Notes: generated by a model not told the origin, from the sequence alone. Shown: positions 38,179 to 47,141, counted from the first letter of the stretch. The stretch: DNA of 64,000 nt from CAWCWN01 sp963799245 (GCA_963799245.1 CAWCWN010000002.1:1-64000); one strand, 5' to 3'. A program made the numbers and translations.

Positions 38179-39567
38179 GTGCGCACGCTGATCACCAACG
38201 GCCATATCGTTACCGCCAGCGATGATTTTATTGGCGACATCCTCATTGATGGCGAAATCATTAGCGCGATAGGTGTTCCCGCTTCCTTTGCCGGCTCACA
38301 TGCCGATGTGCTGCTTGACGCGCAGGGCAAATATATTTTCCCGGGGGCAATTGATGTGCATACACACATGGAACTTCCTCTACCCACGACCGTCGCCAGT
38401 GACGATTTTGAGAGCGGTACCATCGCCGCCGCCTGCGGAGGTACAACCACCATTCTCGATTTTGCAAATCAACGGCGCGGCCAGTCGCTTGGCGAGGTCC
38501 TGCGGGCCTGGCACACGAAGGCCGCTGGCAAGGCGGTGATTGATTATGGCTTTCATATCACCATCACAGACCTGGCGGCCGCTCCGGAGGCGGCGATGGA
38601 CGAGATGATAGCCGCAGGCGTCACCACTTTCAAACTACTGATGGCTTATCCAGGTACCTTTATGGTGGACGACGAGAGCGTCTTTCGTGTCTTGCGCCGC
38701 TCAGCAAGGCTGGGCGGCCTGGTTATGGTCCATGCCGAGAATGGGATCGTCATCGATCTTATCGTGCGCGAAGCTGTGGCGGTGGGGCATACCGCCCCGG
38801 TCTTTCATGCTCTGACGCGCCCGGCAATTCTCGAGGCAGAGGCTACCCAGCGTGCGATCACCCTTGCTACCCTGGCGCAGGCCCCGCTCTATGTTGTGCA
38901 CGTCAGTTGCGCCCAATCTCTCCATGCAGTCGCCGCTGCCCGCTCCCAGGGACTGCCTGTGTGGGGCGAGACCTGCCCCCAGTATCTGTATCTCAATGAT
39001 GCTTGCTACGCTGCCCCGGGCTTTGCAGGCGCGAAATATGTCTGCACGCCGCCTATGCGGCGCTCGGTCGACAACGAGGCCCTCTGGCGCGGGCTGCAGC
39101 GCCGCGAACTGCAAGTCGTCTCGACCGATCATGCCCCCTTTAACTTTGCCGGGCAGAAAGACCTGGGCGTGCACGACTTTAGCAAAATCCCGAATGGCCT
39201 GCCAGGCGTGGAACACCGGGTTATGTTGATGTACGAGGGGGTGCGGACGGGTAAATTGGACCTCCAGCATTTTGTGGACCTGATCGCAACCACCCCCGCT
39301 CGCCTCTTTGGTCTCTTCCCGCGCAAAGGGACTATTGCCGCGGGCAGTGACGCCGACCTGGTGATTTTCGATCCTGAGCGCAGCCTGACCATCAGCGCGT
39401 CTAACCAGCACCAGCGTGTTGACTATACCCCTTTTGAGGGTATATCCGTTCAAGGTGTGCCTGAAACGGTGCTCCTGCGCGGACGGGTTATCGTACGCAA
39501 TGGCCAGTATAGTGGCGGCCGCAGTGGAGGGCAATACCTGGCGCGCCGGACGTTTGCTGAGAATTGA
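38179..39567 (+). CDS. hydA: Dihydropyrimidinase/D-hydantoinase family amidohydrolase
   Basis: About 462 residues. Metal ligands and active site are visible: GAIDVHTHMELP, the carboxylated-lysine region TFKLLMAYPG, MVHAENG, YVVHVSC and STDHAPFNF. These enzymes open cyclic amides such as dihydropyrimidines and hydantoins; a HydA/HyuA member belongs to the purine/urate cluster, where it opens a hydantoin-like ring. GTG 38179 is chosen because GGAGG lies seven bases upstream and the family starts there. It is set apart from ygeW by the kinase and LysM genes. Confidence 0.9.
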   Translation: MRTLITNGHIVTASDDFIGDILIDGEIISAIGVPASFAGSHADVLLDAQGKYIFPGAIDVHTHMELPLPTTVASDDFESGTIAAACGGTTTILDFANQRRGQSLGEVLRAWHTKAAGKAVIDYGFHITITDLAAAPEAAMDEMIAAGVTTFKLLMAYPGTFMVDDESVFRVLRRSARLGGLVMVHAENGIVIDLIVREAVAVGHTAPVFHALTRPAILEAEATQRAITLATLAQAPLYVVHVSCAQSLHAVAAARSQGLPVWGETCPQYLYLNDACYAAPGFAGAKYVCTPPMRRSVDNEALWRGLQRRELQVVSTDHAPFNFAGQKDLGVHDFSKIPNGLPGVEHRVMLMYEGVRTGKLDLQHFVDLIATTPARLFGLFPRKGTIAAGSDADLVIFDPERSLTISASNQHQRVDYTPFEGISVQGVPETVLLRGRVIVRNGQYSGGRSGGQYLARRTFAEN

Positions 39568-39583
39568 AGCGCAGCGCCTATGA

Positions 39584-39856
39584 TCACTCCTCATCTCTGC
39601 GCGACGCTCTGGGAGGTACGAGCTTATGCTCAACGGCAAACGCTGCTGCCTCGCTGCGTCGCGCCAGGCCCAGTTTCTCAAGGATATGGCTGACGTGATT
39701 GCGCGCTGTTTTTTCGCTGACGAAGAGCGTTTGCTGCGTGTATAACTCTCGAGCAGCGTGGAGAAGTAGGCCGCAAGTATGGCGATCAGGGGCGTATCGT
39801 TCAGCGAGCCTCCCATAGACCTCTGTCAATGAGCTTTCCTGACACCCCAGCAGCAT
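39584..39856 (-). pseudogene. LuxR-type DNA-binding domain remnant
   Basis: The last 50 residues match the end of a LuxR/NarL helix-turn-helix (LFVSEKTARNHVSHILEKLG, then RSEAAAFAVEH). The N-terminal part does not show the usual LTxREREVL opening at the right distance, so the gene is truncated or frameshifted. No receiver or sensor domain is found upstream on the same strand. It converges on hydA. Confidence 0.55.
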
Positions 39857-39862
39857 GTTCTG

Positions 39863-39884
39863 CGTGTGAATTTTTCTTCACACG
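39863..39884. repeat. Short inverted repeat upstream of the LuxR remnant
   Basis: CGTGTGAA at 39863-39870 and TTCACACG at 39877-39884 with a T-rich 6-base centre. It lies directly upstream of the minus-strand remnant, where an operator could be. A terminator is the alternative. Confidence 0.4.
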
Positions 39885-40014
39885 AGGAACATATCTCTAC
39901 ATTTAATATTCTCTACCACTGGCGCGTTGGAAGTTGTATGTGATATGGTATTATTACACGGAGTTTCCAGATCGGTTGAGGTGAAAAAGAATAATTCGTT
40001 AGACTTCATTTTTC

Positions 40015-40491
40015 GTGACGACTGACCAGAAACCTGTGGCTAGTTGTTGTAATGTAAAGGAAGGGACGGTTTTAGTCGTGAAAAAAGCCGAGCAGAAACG
40101 CGAGTCTTTAGTGGCGAACGTGGGCGATATCAACCGACCTTTGCGTGTTCGACCTGTACGTGTGATGGGACAGGAGTGGTGGGCTGTCAATGCTGAAGAC
40201 ACCTGGCCTGGCATGGTAATGGACTTGCGCCGTTTAGGTTTTGAGTCAATGGCCTGGGAGGATGAAGTGCTGGTGCGAGAGAGCGCCCCGGCATACGAAC
40301 CGCAGATGGATGGACCGGCTGACCCCGGGGGGTTAAAGCCTTTTCCAATTATCCATCCGACTATCCAGATCCGCAAGCAGTCATATACGACCGGTTATGC
40401 CGATTTAAGCTACCTGGACGAGTATGACGAAGAAGAGGACCTGGAGGATGAAGACGAGTTTGAGCCTGAAGATTTGTACGAGGGTGAATAA
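40015..40491 (+). CDS. Hypothetical protein with acidic C-terminal tail
   Basis: Up to 158 residues. The middle part (about 40-90) looks globular (RPVRVMGQEWWAVNAEDTWPG, MDLRRLGFESMAWEDEV). The last 30 residues are almost all Asp/Glu with aromatic spacers. GTG 40015 opens the frame, but GTG 40078 (MKKAEQKRES), preceded by AAGGAAGGG, is an alternative start. No family recognised. A long inverted repeat follows the stop. Confidence 0.6.
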   Translation: MTTDQKPVASCCNVKEGTVLVVKKAEQKRESLVANVGDINRPLRVRPVRVMGQEWWAVNAEDTWPGMVMDLRRLGFESMAWEDEVLVRESAPAYEPQMDGPADPGGLKPFPIIHPTIQIRKQSYTTGYADLSYLDEYDEEEDLEDEDEFEPEDLYEGE

Positions 40492-40522
40492 GGCCTACGA
40501 ATCTAATACATATTATGCGTCT

Positions 40523-40589
40523 ATACCCGCAGTGAGCGCTGCGATAGGCCATTGATCGACATCGATGGTTGAGCGCTCTTTGCGGGTAT
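40523..40589. terminator. Long imperfect inverted repeat after the acidic hypothetical
   Basis: Arms 40523-40541 and 40571-40589 match at 17 of 19 positions around a 29-base centre. It starts 31 bases after the stop of the acidic protein, so a terminator is likely. Confidence 0.55.
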
Positions 40590-40610
40590 TTGCATGTTGA
40601 ATGCTGGCTG

Positions 40611-40685
40611 AGATATGAACAGGTGCGGCTGCGTCTCGTGCGAATGGCAAACACTATTCACGATATCCCGCACCTGTTCATATCT
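40611..40685. repeat. 18-bp perfect inverted repeat upstream of the IS element
   Basis: Arms 40611-40628 and 40668-40685 are exact inverses with 39 bases between. It stands between the preceding hairpin and the IS200/IS605 left end. It may be a second structured RNA signal or the remains of another element. Confidence 0.5.
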
Positions 40686-40920
40686 ATTCTGCTCGATCTC
40701 AATGGCATGCTGAATTTGCGGGACATAGTAGCATGTTGTATTTTCCTGTCATGCGACCGTAGTCTTTCACTGAGGTTCGTTTCCTTTCTTGTTTCACCCA
40801 TCCAGATTTCGCAAACTTGCCAACCTGGATGGTTATCAAACCGCGCCGTAAAACCCTGGGCTTCCAGCCCCAGGGATATAAGGCGCGTTCCTTGTTTGGG
40901 GCTTGGGTGGAGTGGATTGC

Positions 40921-40950
40921 TTGACATTAAGTAGCGCGTTGCTGTATAAT
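40921..40950 (+). promoter_or_regulatory. Promoter of tnpA
   Basis: Consensus TTGACA at 40921-40926 and TATAAT at 40945-40950 with an 18-base spacer. The expected start of transcription falls at or next to the tnpA ATG (40957), so the message may be leaderless. Confidence 0.75.
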
Positions 40951-40956
40951 GTCTAC

Positions 40957-41361
40957 ATGAACACAAAGATAGCCTACAAGTCCAATCGGAATGTCTACTA
41001 CTCTTGCAAGTATCACGTGGTATGGTGTCCCAAGTATCGGCGCAAGGTGCTGATTGAAGCTGTAGCCTCACGTTTAGAGCAGATCATTCGTGAGGTATGC
41101 CAGGAGCATGAGGCAGAGGTCTTGAGCCTAGATATTCAACCAGATCATGTCCATCTACTGGTAGAGTGTGATCCACAATTCGGCATTCATCGGCTGGTGA
41201 GGCTCATCAAAGGACGTTCATCACGGTTCTTGCGTCAAGAGTTTCCTCAGCTTAAGACGCGGATGCCTACGCTGTGGACACATAGCTACTTCGTCTCAAC
41301 AGTAGGCGGAGCACCACTCTCGATCATGAAGCAGTATATCGAAAACCAAAAGCATGTCTAA
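40957..41361 (+). CDS. tnpA: IS200/IS605 Y1 transposase TnpA
   Basis: A 134-residue HUH single-strand transposase. The HUH pair is QPDHVHLLVE and the catalytic tyrosine lies in the C-terminal SIMKQYIENQ helix. Opening YHVVWCPKYRRKVL is typical of IS200. It cuts and joins single-stranded ends folded as hairpins. The ORF is intact. ATG 40957 is chosen from the domain start and the promoter position. Confidence 0.95.
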   Translation: MNTKIAYKSNRNVYYSCKYHVVWCPKYRRKVLIEAVASRLEQIIREVCQEHEAEVLSLDIQPDHVHLLVECDPQFGIHRLVRLIKGRSSRFLRQEFPQLKTRMPTLWTHSYFVSTVGGAPLSIMKQYIENQKHV

Positions 41362-42529
41362 ACAAGCCTATAAATTCAGACTGTTCCCTACGCGCAAGCA
41401 ACAAGAACGCTTGCAATGGACGCTTGACCGTGCCAGGGAACTCTACAATGCTGCACTCCAGGAGAGAAAAGACGCCTACCGCATGGCTGGCAAGTCGATC
41501 AACTACCATGACCAGGCTAACCAATTGCCAGCGATCAAGGATATGAGGGAAGAATACACCGATATTCACAGCCAGGTGCTTCAAGATGTCCTAAGAAAAG
41601 TGGACAAGGCATTTAAGGCGTTCTTTGCTCGCTGCAAGCGTGGTGAGACTCCTGGGTTTCCGCGCTTCAAGGGCAAAGGACATTTTGATAGCTTCACCTA
41701 CCCGCAAGCAGGCTTTTCCTTGACATATGACCACCGCGTGTGTCTTTCCAAGATCGGCTCCATCAAGGTGAAGTTACATCGAGAAATGAAAGGAACCATC
41801 AAAACCTGTACGATCAAACGAGAGGGTGATTGCTGGTATGTTGTGTTGAGCTGTGAAGTGGAACATGAATTGATGGAAGCAAGTCCTGAAGCGGTGGGTA
41901 TTGATCTTGGCTTGTTGCACTTTGCCACACTCTCTGATGGGAGCACGATTGAGAACCCGCGCTACTTGCGCAAAGGTGAGAAGAAGCTAGAGAAGCTCCA
42001 GCAAGCTCTCTCGCAAAAGAAACGTGGGTCCCATCGGCGCAAGCAAGCCGTCAAGCAGGTGGCAAAAGCGCATCGCAGAGTACGCAACCAACGTGCTGAT
42101 TTCCTACACAAAGAGTCTCGCAAGTTGGTTAACACCTATGGCCTGATTGTGTTTGAAGAGTTGCAGCCCGCCACCATGTCCAAGCGTGCAAAGCCCAAAC
42201 AGGATGAGAACGGCAAGTACCTACCAAACGGCGGAAGTGCGAAATCAGGATGAAACAAAAGTATTCAGGATGCAGGCTGGAATATGTGTGTGAGCATGTG
42301 CACCTACAAGGCTGCGAGCGCCGGTAGAGAAGTGCTACAAATCAATCCAAGATATACCAGCCAGGTGTGTAGCGGTTGTGGAACCGTCAGAAAAAAGACG
42401 CTCGCTGGACGCTGGCATTCGTGCGAGTGCGGGACCGAGCTTGACAGAGACCACAACGCCGCCATCAACATCCTCCGGCTTGGAAGAAGCCAACGTAGGG
42501 CAACCTGCGTAGAAGCCCCAGCCTTCTAG
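41354..42529 (+). CDS. tnpB: TnpB RNA-guided nuclease-type protein, interrupted by an in-frame TGA
   Basis: A 391-codon TnpB. RuvC-like acidic residues are the Asp in VGIDLGLLHFATL (residue 184), the Glu in LIVFEELQPATM (268) and the Asp in ELDRDHNAAINIL (about 366). The zinc ribbon is CSGCG...CECG between the second and third. TGA at 42251-42253 (codon 300) interrupts an otherwise open frame: KSG-stop-NKSIQDAGWN; the family usually has a leucine there. TnpB proteins cut DNA guided by an RNA from the element's right end. As written, the zinc ribbon and third acidic residue would be lost. Confidence 0.88.
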
Positions 42530-42770
42530 GCATGGGGTACTTCACCAAAAAGTTCCATTCGAGCCTGGCGATGCATCATCCGTTGATCCCGCTTCATCAT
42601 CTCGCTCTGCTTATGACCTCTAAGTTTTTCTGAATGCGCAGAACGGCAAAGAATTATTGGCGGTGCAGGTCTAAACCTGACGGTCATGTGCATCTTGCCA
42701 TGGCGGCGGGACCGGCCAGGCGTTCGTTGGCAAACTTGCAGGTTGGGCAGAAATATGATCAAGTGGTGAT

Positions 42771-43670
42771 ATGACAGAATCATTTCCGCATGACACAGCA
42801 CAACAACGGGCATTTAAAGCATTTGCAGACCTGGTCGCGGGCCCGGACGCCTCGATCGACCTGGCGCTGGCAGCCCTGCTTATTGCCAGCAGCGCGTATG
42901 CAGAGCTGGAACCCGCATACTACCTGGAGCAAATTGATGCGCTGGCGCAGCGTGCGTGCGCTCAGCTGGGCCTGCCCGCGCCCGAGGGTGGCCTTCCTTA
43001 TCGCCTGCCGGAGGCCATGCACCTCCTCGATATCATCGCGGCAATGAACGAGGTGCTTTTTCAACAGGAACGGTTCTACGGCAATAGAGAGGACTACTAT
43101 AATCCCGCCAACAGCTTTCTCAATGACGTATTGGAGAGGCATACCGGTCTGCCCATCACCCTCTCTGTGCTATATATAGAAGTAGGGAAGCGCATCGGCG
43201 TGCAATTCGACGGGATCGGGTTACCCTTTCACTTTGTAGTCGGCTGTCTCATGCCACAGGGCCGCATTTATATCGATCCCTTTGAAAAGGGACGCATCTA
43301 CAACGCCCGCGAGTGTCGTGAGCGTGTGCGCCACCTGCTGGGAGGAGAGGGTAAGCTTAATGCTCAATGGTTTGAACCGATCAGTTCCAGAAACTTGCTG
43401 GCGCGCCTGCTGAATAATCTCAAACATGTCTATCTCAGGACAGAGGATTATGCGCGCGCCCTGGTGATATGTGATCACCTCGTCCTGTTACTGCCACGCT
43501 CGGCTCTGCAGAGGCGTGAGCGGGGGGCCATACATTTTCAGCTCAAGCACTACACGCGTGCCCTGCGGGACCTGTCCACATATGTGGAGCTGGCTCCTCA
43601 CGCACAGGACGTCGATGAGACCCGGCGCCAAATAAAGACGCTGCGCCAGATCATCGCCAAGATGAACTAG
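42771..43670 (+). CDS. SirB1/transglutaminase-like protein with TPR
   Basis: A 299-residue SirB1 (YchA) family protein. The transglutaminase-like core shows NSFLNDVLERHTGLPITLSV and GLPFHFVVG with YIDPFEKG; a TPR pair follows near residues 210-285. The usual catalytic Cys is not apparent in the core, as in many SirB1 proteins, so it may be a scaffold rather than an enzyme. It converges on the NarL-type regulator with an 18-base gap. Confidence 0.82.
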   Translation: MTESFPHDTAQQRAFKAFADLVAGPDASIDLALAALLIASSAYAELEPAYYLEQIDALAQRACAQLGLPAPEGGLPYRLPEAMHLLDIIAAMNEVLFQQERFYGNREDYYNPANSFLNDVLERHTGLPITLSVLYIEVGKRIGVQFDGIGLPFHFVVGCLMPQGRIYIDPFEKGRIYNARECRERVRHLLGGEGKLNAQWFEPISSRNLLARLLNNLKHVYLRTEDYARALVICDHLVLLLPRSALQRRERGAIHFQLKHYTRALRDLSTYVELAPHAQDVDETRRQIKTLRQIIAKMN

Positions 43671-43687
43671 CGCAGCGCAGGCCTGCC

Positions 43688-44377
43688 CTAGTTATCATCC
43701 ATTTTAATCCAACCATGGCGCAGCGCATGGACCACGGCGGCTGTGCGGTCGTTCACCGACAGTTTTTTGAGAATCGAAGTGATGTGATTTTTTACCGTCT
43801 GATCACTGATCTTAAGTGATTTGGCTATCTCTTTATTACTATTTCCCCTGGCTATGTAATCCAGGATCTCCACTTCGCGGCTGGAAAGTGGCGAATAGAG
43901 GTCCTTGGTGGCGGAAGACTCTTCTTCTACCGCCAGCTCGCGAAAGGATTTCAGGACACGACTGGCGAGTTGTGGCTTGGAAAGCACATCATCGTTGATG
44001 AGATATTCCCCAACGCTCACCTTGCGCACGGCTTCGATAAGTTCATCAGTGGTGATGTTGCGCGTATAGTAGGCGGCGGCCCCCACTTTGATGGACTGAA
44101 AGAGACGCTCTTCATCTTCTGAGGGAGTCAAAATAATGATAGCCATGCGTGCCACAAGATGGCGCATCTGGCGAGCTATTTCAAGCGAATCTATGGAGCT
44201 GAGGCCCGCATCTATGATAGCTACATCAGGATTGCCTGTGCGAGCTATCTCGATTATTTCATCGGCATCGGTTAAATCACCGATAATGACGCAATCACCC
44301 ATTTGTTCGAGGGTGGAGCGAATACCTTGACGGAACAGAGGCTGCTCGTCAACAATGATGACACGTATCATTTCCAT
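43688..44377 (-). CDS. NarL/LuxR-family response regulator
   Basis: About 229 residues. Receiver: IRVIIVDEQPLFRQGIRSTL, phosphoacceptor in VAIIDAGLSSIDS; the usual Lys position reads YYTRNITTDEL, so the conserved lysine is replaced (RN for K-x). Output: LSSREVEILDYIARGNSNKE and ISDQTVKNHITSILKKL. ATG 44377 starts at the domain; the longer frame to 44611 has no support. The changed lysine may alter phosphorylation signalling. No kinase lies adjacent; an MglA GTPase is next on the same strand. Confidence 0.87.
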   Translation of the reverse strand: MEMIRVIIVDEQPLFRQGIRSTLEQMGDCVIIGDLTDADEIIEIARTGNPDVAIIDAGLSSIDSLEIARQMRHLVARMAIIILTPSEDEERLFQSIKVGAAAYYTRNITTDELIEAVRKVSVGEYLINDDVLSKPQLASRVLKSFRELAVEEESSATKDLYSPLSSREVEILDYIARGNSNKEIAKSLKISDQTVKNHITSILKKLSVNDRTAAVVHALRHGWIKMDDN

Positions 44378-44631
44378 CTGACCGTATTGCGCGGTACGAA
44401 ACCCCCCCTGTGTAGATGAGACACGTAGGGGCCGGGCCGCGCCTCCTTCTATTTTCCTCGATTGAAGAGCGGGTAAAGAATGATGCTGTATCAAAGCCTC
44501 ATACCTTACAGACAGCGGAGTTGTTAGCGCGAAGGTAGAATGATTACCGTACTTCGTGCACCTGACAGTATACTCCAAAGCAATGCATGTGTGAAGGGAG
44601 GAAACACTCATTTTCTACAGGACAGAAAGAA

Positions 44632-45216
44632 TTAATCGCGTTCCAGGCGACGTAACGTGGAATTAATCGCCATACGTAAGCTCTCGATGACCCCCTGTCC
44701 CGTAACAGCCACAGCCTCAAAGCTGGGCACCCTGTAAGGATTGAGATACTGCTGCAGGACAGAGACCGGTAGCACTTCCTGCAGGTCGCGTTTGTTCCAT
44801 TGCATAACCAGGGGGAAATCAGTAATGTCTTTATTCATACGGCGCAGCTGTTCCTGTAGTTCGTTCCAACTTTCGATGTTCTCTTGTAACTTGCTCGCCT
44901 GCAAATCGGCAACAAAAATGACGCAATCCGCGCCTTTCAACACCGAGATGCGCGTCTGTTGATAAAGCACTTGCCCGGGGACAGTGTAGAGCTGGAAGCG
45001 GATGTTGAAACCATGGACCTGGCCGAGCTCAAGAGGCAGCAGGTCAAAGTAAAGCGTACGCTCGGTCTCAGTATCGATAGAGACCATGTCACCGACATCC
45101 TTGGGATTAACTGCCTGGTGTATGTAGTGAAGATTAGTGGTTTTGCCACACAGACCGATACCATAGTAGACGATCTTACAATTAATTTCTCGTTTAGCCA
45201 TATTTATTAAGGACAT
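44632..45216 (-). CDS. MglA-type small Ras-like GTPase
   Basis: A 194-residue MglA-like GTPase. The P-loop reads YYGIGLCGKTTNLHYIH, with the switch region SIDTETERTLYFDLLP, the G3-like LYTVPGQVLYQQTR and the G4 motif QWNKRDL. MglA proteins set cell polarity and motility in Myxococcus and occur with DUF4388-type regulators in other phyla. AGGAGAG lies nine bases before the ATG. No MglB is seen nearby. Confidence 0.9.
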   Translation of the reverse strand: MSLINMAKREINCKIVYYGIGLCGKTTNLHYIHQAVNPKDVGDMVSIDTETERTLYFDLLPLELGQVHGFNIRFQLYTVPGQVLYQQTRISVLKGADCVIFVADLQASKLQENIESWNELQEQLRRMNKDITDFPLVMQWNKRDLQEVLPVSVLQQYLNPYRVPSFEAVAVTGQGVIESLRMAINSTLRRLERD

Positions 45217-45647
45217 AGGTGGTTGCTCTCCTGCCCGCTCTTACGTGCCACTTCCTAGAATAGCTGTGTTAGCTTTTGATGAGTGCTTCTGGAACGCCGA
45301 GCCGCTCCCTACTAAGCAACAGTATACCGCATTCTACCAGAATGTCAATTTAGTTGAGGTACGGCTTCTCCGTCGGATCGAGGTGCGATGGATCGCTCGG
45401 CGCAGAATTATAAGTAACAGTATAGCACGCTTTTGTCCGCTTTTATAGATGGGAAACTGGGGAACGCCACGCAAACAGCCCTGTGCGGGGGGATGTACAG
45501 CTTGCAGGTGCAATCGCCAGGTGGCCATTGACGAAAGGGCAGGAAAAGGCTAGACTAGCGGCAAGCATTCATACCTAAAAGCATTCAGAACATCTACATG
45601 TAAGGAAATAGAAAGTAACGCGCGAGCCAAGTTGAGAGGTAGGAAGT
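45217..45647. other. Divergent intergenic region before gatB
   Basis: About 430 bases between the minus-strand GTPase and gatB. I see AT-rich stretches but no clear promoter pair and no supportable gene. Confidence 0.4.
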
Positions 45648-47141
45648 ATGCTCACAGATACTCAACAAACTCATAAGGACACAGACTTCGAGGTTGTGAT
45701 CGGCCTCGAGGTTCATTCACAACTCCTGACCAGAAGTAAAATGTTTTGCCCGTGCAGTACAGCCTATGCGAATGATGCGCCCAACACCCATGTCTGTCCT
45801 ATATGTATGGGCATGCCAGGTGTTTTGCCGGTCATCAACCGTCAAGCAGTCGCTTATACGATTATGACGGCGCTCGCCTTGAACTGCTCAATACCTGAGT
45901 TTTCCAAGTTTGACCGCAAAAATTATCCCTATCCCGACTTGATGAAGGGCTATCAAATCTCGCAGTACGATATCCCTCTCAGTCACGACGGGTATCTCAC
46001 GGTTGAGCATGGGGGTCAGGCGCGCAGGATCAGGATTACACGTGTCCACCTGGAAGAAGACACGGCTCGCCTGTTACATCATAATGGCTATAGCCTGGTA
46101 GACGTGAACCGCGCCGGCACTCCCCTGATGGAGATCGTCAGCGAACCAGATATGCGCTCGCCCGAGGAAGCGCGCCTCTATATGCAGCAGTTGCGCGAAA
46201 TTCTAGTCTACCTGGGTGTATCCTCCGGGCGTATGGAAGAGGGGAGCCTGCGCTGTGATGCCAACATCTCAATTCGTCCGCGCGGACAGCAGATGCTGGG
46301 CGTGAAGACCGAGATTAAGAATATGAACAGTTTTCGCTCGGTTGAGCGGGCCCTTGAATACGAGGCTCAGCGGCAAATAGAGATGGCGCGGGCGGGCCAG
46401 GCCATACACCAGGAGACGCGCGGCTGGGTTGAGGCCAGGGGTGTGACGGTGCCGCAGCGCAGCAAAGAGCAGGCTCACGACTACCGCTACTTCCCTGAGC
46501 CCGACCTGCCTCCCCTGGTGATAAGTCGCGCCTGGGTCGATGAACTGCGCGCCAGCCTGCCGGAGCTTCCCGCCGCGCGCCGCGCGCGCTATAGCAAGGA
46601 ATATGGCCTCTCCATACAGGATGCCAATGTCTTGACCGAGGATAAGGCTCTTGGTGACTACTTTGAGCAGGTGATGGCCGTCTCGCATAGCGGTGATGTG
46701 AAGGGCCGCGCCAAGCTGGCGAGCAACTGGTTGCTCAGCGAGGTGGTGCGCCTGTTGAAGACTAACGGCATTTCTATAACTGCTTGCCCGCTTACGCCAG
46801 CAGCTCTGGCCGACCTGCTGGATCTGCTTGCTAAAGAGCGCATCACCGGCAAGCAGGCCAAGGATGTGCTGGATGAGGCCTTCGCCAGCGGTGAAATGCC
46901 GCAGGCCATCGTCACTCGCAAGGGTATCAAGCCGCCCATCAGCGACCAGGCTGAGCTTGTGCGCATCATTGAGGCGGTGATCGCCAATAATCCAAAGGCG
47001 ACCAGCGATTATCGCAGCGGCAAGACCAATGCCCTGCAGGCGCTGGTTGGCCAGGTTATGAAAGCGACGCGCGGCCAGGCCAGGGCCGATATCGTCCAGA
47101 AACTGTTAAAAGAGCAACTGGAAGGATATCCCTCGGCGTAG
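45648..47141 (+). CDS. gatB: Asp-tRNA(Asn)/Glu-tRNA(Gln) amidotransferase subunit B
   Basis: A 497-residue intact GatB. The family opening FEVVIGLEVHSQLLTRSKMFCPC and zinc cysteines (PNTHVCPICMGMPG) are present, with DLMKGYQISQYDIPL and the C-terminal YqeY-like domain ending GQVMKATRGQARADIVQKLL. With GatA and GatC it transamidates misacylated tRNA; those subunits are not in this window. Confidence 0.95.
   Translation: MLTDTQQTHKDTDFEVVIGLEVHSQLLTRSKMFCPCSTAYANDAPNTHVCPICMGMPGVLPVINRQAVAYTIMTALALNCSIPEFSKFDRKNYPYPDLMKGYQISQYDIPLSHDGYLTVEHGGQARRIRITRVHLEEDTARLLHHNGYSLVDVNRAGTPLMEIVSEPDMRSPEEARLYMQQLREILVYLGVSSGRMEEGSLRCDANISIRPRGQQMLGVKTEIKNMNSFRSVERALEYEAQRQIEMARAGQAIHQETRGWVEARGVTVPQRSKEQAHDYRYFPEPDLPPLVISRAWVDELRASLPELPAARRARYSKEYGLSIQDANVLTEDKALGDYFEQVMAVSHSGDVKGRAKLASNWLLSEVVRLLKTNGISITACPLTPAALADLLDLLAKERITGKQAKDVLDEAFASGEMPQAIVTRKGIKPPISDQAELVRIIEAVIANNPKATSDYRSGKTNALQALVGQVMKATRGQARADIVQKLLKEQLEGYPSA

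Larger units (their letters stand above)
40842..42544 (+). mobile_element. IS200/IS605-family insertion sequence with tnpA and tnpB
   Basis: The left end holds an imperfect palindrome (CGCGCC at 40842-40847 with GGCGCG at 40882-40887, enclosing CCCTGGG/CCCAGGG). The right end has a matching subterminal hairpin rich in CCCC/GGGG (about 42512-42544). IS200/IS605 elements have such hairpins instead of terminal inverted repeats and make no target duplication. Genes: Y1 transposase tnpA and accessory nuclease tnpB, overlapping by eight bases. Exact ends are not certain; they are inferred from the hairpins. Confidence 0.85.

Noticed and set aside
38701..39816. A 371-codon open frame antisense to the hydantoinase gene
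   Set aside because: It is a shadow of hydA, whose metal motifs are intact; the antisense protein has no family features and no ribosome binding site.
42251..42253. TGA in tnpB as selenocysteine
   Set aside because: TnpB proteins do not use selenocysteine and the position is not catalytic; mutation or error is more likely.
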